Assembly (NCBI GenBank): GCA_964412845.1
Contig: CAYPQM010000008.1
Span: 6,534-70,533 of the forward strand
Reading direction: 5' to 3'
DNA length: 64,000 bases
Source of the DNA: JAWWPY01 sp964412845
Lineage (GTDB): Bacteria > Actinomycetota > Actinomycetes > Streptosporangiales > Streptosporangiaceae
Shown here: one piece after another, positions 32,984 to 41,536 of the stretch
How the letters are laid out: each line of letters begins with the position of its first letter
Position numbering within the stretch: position 1 is the first letter of the stretch
Translations under genes and position numbers: made by a program
Notes under the pieces: model-generated
Told to the model about the DNA's origin: nothing
Databases searched by the model: none
What the model saw: the letters and a program-made list of their open reading frames with translations, nothing else

Positions 32984-34858
32984 TTACTTCGTCTTGTACA
33001 TCAGCTCAGTGTTCAACTGGTACTGGGTCATAGCCTCGATCGCGGCCGGCTGACCGGAGACGTCGTCCTTCCATACGATGATGTAGTCCGGGTTGGGCTG
33101 GAACAGGCTGGGCTGCTGCGCGGTGATGTAGGCCGCCTCAGCCTTTACCGCGGCCGGGTTGCCGCCGGTGACCGACGCGTTGATCAGCTGGTTCACCTTC
33201 GGGTCATTCCAGAACCCGCCGTTGTACGAGCCGCCCGTGCTGAAGATCCCGAACGTGGTCGGGTAGGTGGTGTTGGTGAAGCCGCCGTAGTCGGCCATCG
33301 CCCAGTCGTTGATGGTCTTGGGTGATCCCGGGTCATCGGCGATATCGATGACGTGATTGAAGGTGTCGCTCTTCAGCACGATGTTGATGCCGACCTTCTT
33401 GGCCTGCGATGCCCAGTCAGTCAATTGCTCACCGGTAATGGTGGGCTGGCTGGTGTAGAGCACGTTGAAGGTGAGCTTCGTCCCGGCCGGGATCCCGGCG
33501 CCGCACTGGCCGGCGCCGGTGCCCGGCTTCGCGCAGGTGGACGTGCCGCCCGGCACCACCTTCCAGCCGTGTGACTTCAGCAGGCTGCCCGCCGCGCTGA
33601 CGCTGAACGGGAACGGGTTCTTCAGCGCGTTCGCCGGCGTGTACGGCGTCTTCGGCGCCGCCGGGATCGGTCCGTACGCCAGACCGCCCGCCCCGTGGAA
33701 GAACGCCTTGATGTAGCCCTCTTCGTCCTCCAGGTGGGCGAGCGCCTGCCGGACGTAGAGCTGGTTGATGATGTTGTTGAAATCACCGGTCTTGTCGGCG
33801 AAGTTGTAGTTCACATAGGTGAAGCCCCAGTCGGGATAGCCGAAGACGTGGTACCCGGCCTTCTTCACGGCGTTTAGCTGCGGCACGTCGGTCTGCGGCA
33901 TGTACCCGATGTCGATGCTGTGTGACAGCACCGCGTTGAACTCCGCGGTGTCGGAGGTGTACGGGATCGCCTGCAGGGTCGGCACCTTGGCCGAGGTCGG
34001 CCCGCCATACGCCGGGTTCGGCACCATGGTGAATCCGCCGGTGGTGTTGTTGAACGCCGTGAGCTTGTATGGCCCGTCCACCACCTGCCACAGCGGGTTG
34101 GTGGCATAGGTGCTGGTCGAGCCGGACGCCTTGGCCAGGTAGTCGTAGATCTTCTTCGCGTTGGCCGGGTTGGTGAAGTCCAGGATCGGGCCGTTCGTCG
34201 AGTCCCTGGCCCAGGCATGCACTGGCATCGGCTGGATCAGCTGAAGCTCGTCCGCGGTCATCCACAGCGGGTTGACCTTCTTGTTCAGGTTCAGCACCAG
34301 AGTCGAGGCATTCGGCGTGCTGGCCCCGATGACCTGGTCGGGCAGCCCGACATTCGGGGTGTACTGCGACCAGTTGGCCCCGCTCTCCTTGACGGCCGCC
34401 CGCACCTCGTCGAGGAAGAACAGCACGTCCTTGGAGGTCACCGGCTGGCCATCGGACCACTTGTAGTTCGGCTTCAGCCGGATCGTGATGGTCTTGCCGC
34501 CGTTGGAGTAGGTCGGCTGGTAGGCCATGCTCATCGACGGCATCTCGGTCGGGCTGACCCCGTTGGTGTACCAGTACAGCGGCCGCCACATCTCGTACTC
34601 GAAATCGAGGGAGGTCGTCACCGTGGCGTCCGCACCGGGCAGCACCGGGAAGATCCAGGTCGGCGCGGTCCCAGGTGCCTCGGCCCAGGTAATCGTGCCC
34701 GCGTGTGGCGTGCCGCTGGCCGCCGGCACTGAGCCGAACGCGCCGGACTGAGAGGTAACCGATCCGCCGGAGCTGCCCTTGGCCGAGCAGGCGGCCAGGC
34801 CCAGGACTCCGGCTACGGCGCACGCCGCCAGCTTCATGGCCCGGCGCGAGGTGGTCAT
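32984..34858 (-). CDS. Dipeptide-type ABC substrate-binding lipoprotein (SBP family 5)
   Basis: 624 residues from ATG 34858 with a GGGGAGG site; the frame is open to 35071 without secretion features. The signal is a lipoprotein type with LGLAACSAK (lipid-attached Cys24) and an SRRAMK stretch resembling a Tat motif. The mature part has the SBP_bac_5 pattern: TITWAEAPGTAPTWIFP, ITIRLKPNYKWSDGQPVTSKDVLF and RQALAHLEDEEGYIKAFF. It captures the substrate at the outer membrane face and delivers it to the permeases encoded downstream. First gene of the operon, behind a recognisable promoter with direct repeats. The large size suits bulky or peptide-like ligands. Confidence 0.93.
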   Translation of the reverse strand: MTTSRRAMKLAACAVAGVLGLAACSAKGSSGGSVTSQSGAFGSVPAASGTPHAGTITWAEAPGTAPTWIFPVLPGADATVTTSLDFEYEMWRPLYWYTNGVSPTEMPSMSMAYQPTYSNGGKTITIRLKPNYKWSDGQPVTSKDVLFFLDEVRAAVKESGANWSQYTPNVGLPDQVIGASTPNASTLVLNLNKKVNPLWMTADELQLIQPMPVHAWARDSTNGPILDFTNPANAKKIYDYLAKASGSTSTYATNPLWQVVDGPYKLTAFNNTTGGFTMVPNPAYGGPTSAKVPTLQAIPYTSDTAEFNAVLSHSIDIGYMPQTDVPQLNAVKKAGYHVFGYPDWGFTYVNYNFADKTGDFNNIINQLYVRQALAHLEDEEGYIKAFFHGAGGLAYGPIPAAPKTPYTPANALKNPFPFSVSAAGSLLKSHGWKVVPGGTSTCAKPGTGAGQCGAGIPAGTKLTFNVLYTSQPTITGEQLTDWASQAKKVGINIVLKSDTFNHVIDIADDPGSPKTINDWAMADYGGFTNTTYPTTFGIFSTGGSYNGGFWNDPKVNQLINASVTGGNPAAVKAEAAYITAQQPSLFQPNPDYIIVWKDDVSGQPAAIEAMTQYQLNTELMYKTK

Positions 34859-35032
34859 CGGCCTGCCTCCCCGGCGTGCCGCCCGTCGGTCATCCCGCGT
34901 GCCGGGCACCAGTGTTCGTGCCTGGCTGTGTTCGGTCGGATCATCGCTTGCCGCCTCCCGCGTCGTGACCAACTTCATGCAGCGGACCCACCGCGTGGCG
35001 TATGCCCAGGCTGGCGGTCTGGCGCGAGCATA

Positions 35033-35073
35033 TGGATACCGACATAGCGATCTTGTCGCAAATATTGTCACAA
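35033..35073 (-). promoter_or_regulatory. Promoter of the dipeptide-type importer with direct-repeat operator
   Basis: On the minus strand TTGCGA (35061-35056) and TATCCA (35038-35033) are 17 nt apart. On the plus strand TTGTCGCAA (35053-35061) and TTGTCACAA (35065-35073) form a direct repeat of 12-bp period overlapping the -35 box. Confidence 0.45.
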
Positions 35074-35225
35074 GTTGTTATCAATGTGCGGGCCGATGAG
35101 GAGGCAGCGGCCCGGGAGGGCGGCCCGACCTGCAGGTCAGGCTCCATAGCCGTCCAATAAAACCACTTGACGACCGGTGCCCGCCCTCGGCCAAGCGGCG
35201 CGGGTGACGCCGCCGGGTGGGCGGT

Positions 35226-36212
35226 TCAGACAGCGCGCAGCAGACGCTGCGGATCGGCCACCGGGATCTCGCGCGCCGTGACGATGGCTGACCTGATGCT
35301 GTCGCCTACCGCCAGCGCCACGGGCGGCGGGAAAGCATTGCCGATCTGGCGGTAGGCCGCCGTTTTGCGCCCCCAGAATCGCCAGCCGGGCGGGAAGCCC
35401 TGGATGGCGGCCGCCATGGGCAGCGTCAGCCTCGGCCGGTGATGGATGGAATCGGTCGCCCTGGGCGGCGCGTCAGCCAGGCCCTTACCGTCCACCTGCA
35501 GCTTGAGCCATGCCTCCCGGGCCCGAGTCGGGCCGAGATCGGGACCGCCGTGCTTGCGCGAACCGCCGACCAGCGTCGGGCCGATGCCGTTGGCCTTCCT
35601 GGCCCAGGCCGCAGCGCCGGGCCAGCCGTCTGCCGCCATCATGTCGTGCAGGGTCTCGCCGACGGTTGGCGGCGTCTTGATGGGTCGCGGCCACTCGAAG
35701 TTCTCGTAGGCCGCTGGCTTCATGGCGACCAGGATGAAGCGCGGGCGCAGCTGCGGCACGCCGAACTCGCTGGCGTTCAGCACCTGCCAGTCGGTCTGGT
35801 AACCGAGGTCATGCAGCCGGCCGAGCACCTGTTCGCGGTAACCGGCGAAGCGGGCGGTGGACAGGCCGCGGACGTTCTCCAGCATGACCGCGGCCGGCGC
35901 ACACTCCTCGACGAGGCGGAGTGCCTGGGGAAACAGGTCACGCTCGTCGTCAGCGCCGAGTTGCTTTCCAGCAATCGAGAACGGCGGGCACGGAACGCCG
36001 CCGGCCAGCAAGTCCACGCCGTGGAAGTCGGCCCCGGCGAAGCGGTGCACATCGAGCTCAGCGACGTTCCACCCGGGCCGGTTCTGGCGCAGCGTCTCGC
36101 AGGCGTCCGGGTCCAGTTCCACCGCGGCCACATGTGAGAAGCCGGCCTGCTCCAGGCCGAGTGACTGGCCACCGGCGCCAGCGCAGATTTCCAGGCAGGT
36201 CAGCTCAGGCAC
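35226..36212 (-). CDS. C5-cytosine DNA methyltransferase, apparently without a partner nuclease
   Basis: 328 residues from a GTG with GAGGA upstream. Motif I ICAGAGGQSLG, motif IV GGVPCPPFS (catalytic Cys, near 75), motif VI MLENVRG, motif VIII QLRPRFI and motif X QIGNAFPPPVA are all present and in order, so it should be active. It transfers methyl from SAM to C5 of cytosine in a short DNA target set by the region between VIII and IX. At 328 residues it is on the short side, with a small target-recognition region. No restriction enzyme, Vsr-type nicking enzyme or phage gene lies on either side. Confidence 0.92.
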   Translation of the reverse strand: MPELTCLEICAGAGGQSLGLEQAGFSHVAAVELDPDACETLRQNRPGWNVAELDVHRFAGADFHGVDLLAGGVPCPPFSIAGKQLGADDERDLFPQALRLVEECAPAAVMLENVRGLSTARFAGYREQVLGRLHDLGYQTDWQVLNASEFGVPQLRPRFILVAMKPAAYENFEWPRPIKTPPTVGETLHDMMAADGWPGAAAWARKANGIGPTLVGGSRKHGGPDLGPTRAREAWLKLQVDGKGLADAPPRATDSIHHRPRLTLPMAAAIQGFPPGWRFWGRKTAAYRQIGNAFPPPVALAVGDSIRSAIVTAREIPVADPQRLLRAV

Positions 36213-36404
36213 GGGGCGTCCTCACGGTCCCGCACTCTACCGGCGCTCATGATCAACCGCACGAACTGCTCGCACAAGCGTTCGACGTGTTGCGGCCGGC
36301 CGCGCCCGGCGGCCGGTTCATCGTGGTGTGCGGCTGTCATGGTGTGCGCCAGGTTGTGCCGCGAGTACCGGGCGTCCGGCCTGGTGGCGCGGGGCGTCGG
36401 GGTG

Positions 36405-39014
36405 ATGGACACTGGTGGTGTGCCGCTGCTGGAACGGGAATCGCACCTGGCCCTGCTGGCCGGGTATGCGCGGGAGGCCCGGCGGGGTGACGGGCGGCTG
36501 GTCCTGGTCGCGGGGGAGGCAGGCGTCGGCAAGTCGGCCCTGGTGGAGGAATTGCAGCGGGAAGTGCCAGATGCCCGGTGGTCGTGGGGGGCATGTGACG
36601 GGTTGTTCACTCCGCGCCCGCTGGGGCCGTTGTTCGATCTCGCGGATCAGCTCGGCGGGGAGTTGCTAGCGGCGTGCCGCGCGGGTGCTGCGCGGGAGGT
36701 GCTGTTCGGCGCCGTGCTGCGGCAGGTCAGTGAGCCGGATGTGCTCGATGTGGTGGTGGTGGAGGACATCCACTGGGCTGACGAGGCGACTGTTGACCTG
36801 CTGCGGTTCCTGGGCCGGCGGATCCGGGACGCGCCGGTGCTGCTGATCGCCACCTACCGGGATGACGGCCTGGCGGCGGGTGACCGGCTGCGGGTCGCCC
36901 TGGGGGATCTCGCCACGCAGCGGCCGGCCCGGCGGGTGGGGCTGCAGCCGCTGTCCGCGGACGCGGTGGCGGTGCTGGCCGGTGACAGCGGGCTGGAGGC
37001 CGTGGCGTTGTACCAGCTGACCGGCGGTAACCCGTTTTACGTGACCGAGGTGGTGGCGGCCGGCGTGGCTGAGGTCCCGGCCTCGGCGCGGGACGCGGTG
37101 CTGGCCCGGGTCGCGCGGCTGACCGGGGAGTCCCGGGATGTGCTGGATGCCGCGGCGCTGACCGGCACGCGGGTCGAAGTGCGGCTGATAGAGCTGGTGA
37201 CGGGGTGCTCGCCGGCCGCAGTGGATGAGCTTCTGGGCTGCGGGCTGCTGGCCGGGGACGGCGGGTGGCTGAGGTTCCGGCATGAGATCGTCCGGCTGGC
37301 GGTGGAGCAGGCGGTCGCGGCGCACCGCCGTGGCGTCATCCATGCCCGGATTCTGGCCGCGCTGCGCGGCCTCGGCTGCGACGACGACGCCCGGCTGGCC
37401 TTTCACGCGGAGGCCGCGCAGGACGGCCCGGCGGTCATGGCCTACGCCCCCGCCGCGGCGCGCCGGGCGGCTGAGCTGGGGTCGCACCGCGAGGCGGCCG
37501 CGCAGTTCGAGCGGGCGCTGCGGTTCGCGGCCGACGCCGATACGGCCATCGTCGCCGGGCTGTATGACCGGCTCGGATCCGAGGTGTCCCTGCTGGACCG
37601 ATGGCAGGATGCCGCCAACGCCCGGGAGCGGGCGCTGGAGCTATGGCGGGCAGCGGGCGACCGGCTGCGCGAAGGCGACACGATGCGTCGGCTCTCCCGC
37701 ACGATGGGGTACCTGTGCCGGGGTGGGGACGCGCTCGCCGCGGCCGAAGCCGCTGTGGTGATCCTCGAACCGCTGGGCCCGAGCAAGGAACTCGCCTGGG
37801 CGTATGCCACCCTTGCCACCCAGCGGGTGCTGAATTCGGAGTACCAGGCGGCGACCGACCTGACGCTGCGGGCGCAGGCGATCGCCGAGCCGCTGGGCGT
37901 GCCCGAAGTGCTCAGCGACGCCCTCAACACCCAGGGCTGCGCCGCCTTCGCCACGGGCGGGGACGGGATCGGGCCGCTGCGCCGGGCGCTGGACATCGCG
38001 GTCTCCGGGCGCTTGCAGGCCCAGGCCGGCCGGGCGTTCGCGAACCTCTACAGCATGCATTGCGGCCAGCGGCGATTCGCCGAAGCCGACGAGTACTTCG
38101 TGGACGGCATCGCCTACTGCGACGAGCACGACATCACCACCTACGCGACCTGCCTGAGGGGCGAGCGGACCACCACCCTGGAGAAGACCGGGCGGTGGGA
38201 TGAGGCGGTGGCGCTGAGTGAGGAGCTGCTGGACCGGGGCGGCGCCTCCCCGGTCAACCGGCTCTGCCCGCTGACCAGGCTCGGCACCATCGGGGCCCGT
38301 CGGGGTGAGCCTGGTATCTGGGAACACCTGGACGAGGCCGCGCGGGCCGCCGACGGAACCGGCGAGGCGCAGCAGATCATGCCCGTCCGGCTGGCCCGGG
38401 CCGAGGCGCACTGGCTCGCCGGAAAGTCACGCTCCGCCCGGCACGAGGCTGAGCTGGCCGATGATGTGTCCGCCCACGCTGACGAGTGGGAACGTGGCGC
38501 GGTGGCGGTCTGGCTGCGGCGCACCGGGTCGGCCCGCGCGCCGCGCGGTGACCTCGCCGAGCCCTACCAGCGGCAGATCGACCGCGACTGGGAGAAGGCC
38601 GCGCAGCTGTGGACCGACCTGGGCTGCCCGTATGAGGCCGCGATGGCCCGGCTCGACGCGGCGGATGAGGCCGCGCTGCGCGAGGCCCTGGCCACCTTCA
38701 CCAGCCTCGGCGCGTCCGCCGCGGCCCGGATCACCCGGCAGAAGATGCGCCAGCTCGGTATCCGGTCGATCCCGGCCGGGCCGCGGGCCGCGACCCGGGC
38801 GCACCCGCTGGGGCTGACCCGGCGCGAACGTGAGGTCCTGGGCCTGATCTGCGGCGGGCATACCAACGCCGAGATCGCCGCGCAGCTGTTCATCTCCGCG
38901 AAGACCGTCGATCATCACGTTTCCGCCGTGCTGGCCAAACTGGGCGCCCCGACCCGCAACGCCGCCGCGGCCCAAGCCGTCCGGCTCGGCCTGCTCAGCG
39001 CGGCAGAAACCTAG
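36405..39014 (+). CDS. Large ATP-binding LuxR-family (LAL) transcriptional regulator
   Basis: About 869 residues from ATG 36405 (GTG 36402 and 36420 are alternatives; the frame is open to 36249). Walker A GEAGVGKSALVEEL near 37 and Walker B VVVVEDIHWADEAT near 116 mark an AAA_16/STAND NTPase; the middle is a helical TPR-like region. The C-terminal LuxR helix-turn-helix LTRREREVLGLICGGHTNAEIAAQLF to KTVDHHVSAVLAKLG lies at about 803-862. LAL proteins activate secondary-metabolite or carbon-use genes on binding an inducer and ATP. It diverges from the DNA methyltransferase with about 190 bp between; its target is unknown. Confidence 0.9.
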   Translation: MDTGGVPLLERESHLALLAGYAREARRGDGRLVLVAGEAGVGKSALVEELQREVPDARWSWGACDGLFTPRPLGPLFDLADQLGGELLAACRAGAAREVLFGAVLRQVSEPDVLDVVVVEDIHWADEATVDLLRFLGRRIRDAPVLLIATYRDDGLAAGDRLRVALGDLATQRPARRVGLQPLSADAVAVLAGDSGLEAVALYQLTGGNPFYVTEVVAAGVAEVPASARDAVLARVARLTGESRDVLDAAALTGTRVEVRLIELVTGCSPAAVDELLGCGLLAGDGGWLRFRHEIVRLAVEQAVAAHRRGVIHARILAALRGLGCDDDARLAFHAEAAQDGPAVMAYAPAAARRAAELGSHREAAAQFERALRFAADADTAIVAGLYDRLGSEVSLLDRWQDAANARERALELWRAAGDRLREGDTMRRLSRTMGYLCRGGDALAAAEAAVVILEPLGPSKELAWAYATLATQRVLNSEYQAATDLTLRAQAIAEPLGVPEVLSDALNTQGCAAFATGGDGIGPLRRALDIAVSGRLQAQAGRAFANLYSMHCGQRRFAEADEYFVDGIAYCDEHDITTYATCLRGERTTTLEKTGRWDEAVALSEELLDRGGASPVNRLCPLTRLGTIGARRGEPGIWEHLDEAARAADGTGEAQQIMPVRLARAEAHWLAGKSRSARHEAELADDVSAHADEWERGAVAVWLRRTGSARAPRGDLAEPYQRQIDRDWEKAAQLWTDLGCPYEAAMARLDAADEAALREALATFTSLGASAAARITRQKMRQLGIRSIPAGPRAATRAHPLGLTRREREVLGLICGGHTNAEIAAQLFISAKTVDHHVSAVLAKLGAPTRNAAAAQAVRLGLLSAAET

Positions 39015-39262
39015 GACGCAGCCGCGCCGCGCGTCCGGGCCAGGCCGAGCCTCACCGCGTCGTAACCGGGCGCTCCGCGCCGCGCGTCCGGACGATAAGT
39101 GGACGGTTACCGTGACGACCGCGGCGAACGTCCACAAACTGCGGCGCTGTGGTGCCGGCCCAGGCCGGGTTCCAGTTCGTGGACGACAACCGCTGGGCCC
39201 ATGGCGCAAATCGTCCACGGACTGGCAGCCACGGCGGTACTGCGGTCGGGGCATCCGCCGGA

Positions 39263-40174
39263 TCACGGCCAGGAGCTTTCCAGGCCGTGGATGAGGGCGG
39301 TGACGGCCTGGTTCAGTGGGCTGGGCAGGCCGGCTTCCCGGCCCAGCCGGACGATGCCTCCGTTGAGCACGTCGATCTCGGTGCGCCGCCGGGCCAGCAC
39401 ATCCTGCAGCATGCTCGGCTGGTGACCGTGCGCGTGGCTGACGGCCTCGTCGATCAGCGCCATCGGATCAGCGTCCAGGGTGATGCCCAGCGCGTCCGCC
39501 ACGGCGCATCCCTCAGCGGCCAGCCCGCTGATCAGCTCGCGGGCCTCGGCCGCGCCCCCGAGCTGGCCCATAGTCAGGCCGGTCAGCGCGGCCACCGGGC
39601 TGGTCGCCGCGTTGAAGATCAGCTTGGTCCACTGCGCCCCGCGCGAGTCAGCCAGGGCAATCGTGCGCAGGCCGCTGCGGGTCAGCAGATCGGCGAGCAA
39701 CCGCACCTCGTCCATCCGGGCCGGCTTGGGGCCAAACGGGCCGATCCAGGTGTCTCCCGGAGCGTCCAGTTGCACCACGCCGGGAGCGGGGACGCAGCCG
39801 GCCACGATAGTGGTGCCCCTGATCACCCGGGGCACGTGCCGCGCGATGAGTTCCTCGTTGCCCACGCCGTTCTGCACGCTGCACACCGCGGCGTCGGCGA
39901 ACACACTCGCGGTGGCCGCCATGGCGGACTCGGTGTGCAGCGACTTCGTCGCGACAATGCCGAACTGGCACGGCGGGATCTCGGCGCCGTCCGCGGCTGC
40001 CCGGACCCGGGAGACCATCGGGTCGGCCCCGGTGAGCTGTAGCCCGCTGTCGTTGATGGCGCGGACCTGCGCCGCGGCGACGTCGTAGGCCCACACCTCA
40101 GCCTCGGCCAGGCGGCCGAGATGCGCCGCGAACAGGCTGCCGATGGCGCCGCACCCGACCACGCAGATCCGCAT
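39263..40174 (-). CDS. 2-dehydropantoate 2-reductase-like (ApbA/PanE family) dehydrogenase
   Basis: 303 residues from ATG 40174, 8 bp after the GlcG-like gene; the frame open to 40501 is shadow. MRICVVGCGAIGSLFAAHLGRLAEAEVWAYD is the NADP-type Rossmann fold, VATKSLHTESA and SVQNGVGNEE match ketopantoate reductases, and the C-terminal domain has WTKLIFNAATSPVAALTG with the catalytic Lys and RRRTEIDVLNGGIVRLGREAGLPSPLN. Many catabolic clusters carry a paralogue that reduces other 2-oxo acids, so a role outside pantothenate synthesis is likely here. It is the last gene of an SDR-SDR-GlcG-reductase unit. Confidence 0.88.
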   Translation of the reverse strand: MRICVVGCGAIGSLFAAHLGRLAEAEVWAYDVAAAQVRAINDSGLQLTGADPMVSRVRAAADGAEIPPCQFGIVATKSLHTESAMAATASVFADAAVCSVQNGVGNEELIARHVPRVIRGTTIVAGCVPAPGVVQLDAPGDTWIGPFGPKPARMDEVRLLADLLTRSGLRTIALADSRGAQWTKLIFNAATSPVAALTGLTMGQLGGAAEARELISGLAAEGCAVADALGITLDADPMALIDEAVSHAHGHQPSMLQDVLARRRTEIDVLNGGIVRLGREAGLPSPLNQAVTALIHGLESSWP

Positions 40175-40182
40175 CGCGCCGC

Positions 40183-41400
40183 CTATCCGTTGTCGCGCGG
40201 TGCAGTGCCTCGCGATCCGCTGGGCTGTGATCCGCTGGGTTGTGATCCGCTGGGTTGTGATCCGCTGGGTTGTGATCCGGTGGGTTGTGATCCGGTGGGC
40301 TGGGCGGCCAGGACGGCCGAGGCGATGTCCTCGCAGGCGCTGGGATCCCGGCCAGCGACGCCGAGGCCGGCCACGACCTGACCGCTGTCCTCGATGGGCA
40401 GGCCGCCGGCCACCGGCAGGATGGGGAACGGCAGGGCCGCGGCGAGCTGGGATATGACACCGGCGCCCGGATAGAGCGAGCCCAGGTCGCGGCTGCGGCA
40501 CTGGAAGGTCCCGGCGGCGGCCGCGACGCCCTGCGCCACGGCGACGGCCGAGGTAGGCGCGCCGTGCATCCAGTCCTGCTGGATCGGGTCGCCGCGATGA
40601 TCGACGATGGCTACCGCGACCTGCACGCCGCGGCGCCGGGCCTCCGCGATGACCTGGTCCGCGAGCCTGACTGCCCAGCGGTGCTCGGGCTGCTGGCTGG
40701 CCGGCGGCGCATCCGTCATGCCCAGGCCAGCCGGCTCCCCGTCGGGCCAGTCCCCGAACGCGGCCACCCAGCGGGCGTGATCATCTCCGTGCTGGCCGGC
40801 ATAAGGCAGCCGGAGTGCGTAGTGGACCACAAGGTCCTCGGGGTTGGCCGCCGCACCGCCGGCGATCATCTGCATCGGGTCAGTGCCGGCCGGGTAGAAC
40901 GGGCTGACGGCGGCGCCCGACGCCGCGATCCCGCCGATCACCTCGTCGGCCGAGCCCATCTGGACGGCCGAGCCCATCTGGACGGCCGAGCGCACCTGGA
41001 CGGCCGAGCCCATCTGGACGGCCGAGCGCACCTGGACGGCCGAGCCCATCTGGACGGCCGAGCCCATCTGGACGGCCGAGCGGATCGGCATGCCGCCCGC
41101 GCCGGGGAAGTCCGCCTCCGGTGAGCACGCGACGAAACCCTGTGCCACCGGCGCGGCGATCGTGGTCATCCGCCGCAGGTGCTCGGCGCTCGGCACCTGC
41201 TGCGTGGCCGCGATCCAGGCCTTGGACCTGGCCCGGGCCATGCCGCCGGCGCCGGAGGCGTCCATCCGGGACGCGGAGACGAGCACGCCACTGCCGCCCG
41301 CCACGGCGACCGATCCGCGCAGGCCGAGGTGCTCGGCCTTGTCGATGGCCCGCTCGATCAGTGCCCTGGCCTGCTCCAGGGAGATGTCCGGCGTGCGCAC
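40183..41400 (-). CDS. Tandem GlcG/HbpS-like protein with repeat expansions
   Basis: 405 residues from a GTG. Two copies of the GlcG/HbpS fold: the first starts SLEQARALIERAIDKAEHLGLRGSVAVAGGSG, the second RLADQVIAEARRRGVQVAVAIVDHRGDPIQQDWM with TSAVAVAQGVAAAAGTF and FPILPVAGGLPIEDSGQVVAGLGVAG. In the first copy the equivalent of the last stretch is split: GGMPIR, then seven SAVQMG/SAVQVR hexapeptides (18-bp DNA repeat), then ADEVIGGIAASGA. The C-terminus is a QPSGS-type pentapeptide tail (15-bp repeat). GlcG/HbpS proteins bind haem, corrinoid or small metabolites, or act in glycolate and propanediol clusters; the function here is unknown. Confidence 0.75.
   Translation of the reverse strand: MRTPDISLEQARALIERAIDKAEHLGLRGSVAVAGGSGVLVSASRMDASGAGGMARARSKAWIAATQQVPSAEHLRRMTTIAAPVAQGFVACSPEADFPGAGGMPIRSAVQMGSAVQMGSAVQVRSAVQMGSAVQVRSAVQMGSAVQMGSADEVIGGIAASGAAVSPFYPAGTDPMQMIAGGAAANPEDLVVHYALRLPYAGQHGDDHARWVAAFGDWPDGEPAGLGMTDAPPASQQPEHRWAVRLADQVIAEARRRGVQVAVAIVDHRGDPIQQDWMHGAPTSAVAVAQGVAAAAGTFQCRSRDLGSLYPGAGVISQLAAALPFPILPVAGGLPIEDSGQVVAGLGVAGRDPSACEDIASAVLAAQPTGSQPTGSQPSGSQPSGSQPSGSQPSGSRGTAPRDNG
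40214..40303 (-). repeat. 15-bp tandem repeat, 6 copies, encoding a C-terminal tail
   Basis: GATCCGCTGGGTTGT-type units at 40214, 40229, 40244, 40259, 40274 and 40289 encode (QPSGS)n at the end of the GlcG-like protein. Confidence 0.93.
40949..41074 (-). repeat. 18-bp tandem repeat, 7 copies, inside the GlcG-like domain
   Basis: GCCGAGCCCATCTGGACG and the variant with CGCACC occur seven times in phase. They encode SAVQMG/SAVQVR hexapeptides between two conserved strands of the first domain. Confidence 0.93.
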
Positions 41401-41439
41401 TCAGCCACCGACCATGCTGTGGCCGCTCCCTGGGGAGCC

Positions 41440-41529
41440 GGGACTGGCGTGCGCGGGACTGGCGTGCGCGGGGCTGGCGTGGGCGGGGCTGGCGTGGGCG
41501 GGGCTGGCGTGCGCGGGCCTGGCGTGGGC
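41440..41529. repeat. 15-bp tandem repeat, about 6 copies
   Basis: GGGACTGGCGTGCGC-type units between the SDR stop (41537) and the GlcG-like start. Bases 41401-41420 read SMVGG-stop on the minus strand, resembling the SDR end (NMVGA-stop), as if the SDR 3' end had been copied and parted by the repeat. Confidence 0.85.
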
Positions 41530-41536
41530 GGCCATC

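Noticed and set aside
36249..36404. N-terminal extension of the LAL regulator from ATG 36249
   Set aside because: The extra 52 codons overlap the divergent promoter region, lack a ribosome site and are Cys/Arg-rich noise; homologous proteins start near the LLERE motif.
39015..39262. A possible gene fragment between the LAL regulator and the ketopantoate-reductase-like gene
   Set aside because: Short frames in both directions contain no recognisable motif and no ribosome site; repeats of GTGGACG/CGTCCAC are present but not in a convincing palindrome.
40214..41074. CRISPR-like arrays
   Set aside because: The units are directly adjacent, 15-18 bp long, without unique spacers, and no cas genes are present; they are in-frame minisatellites.
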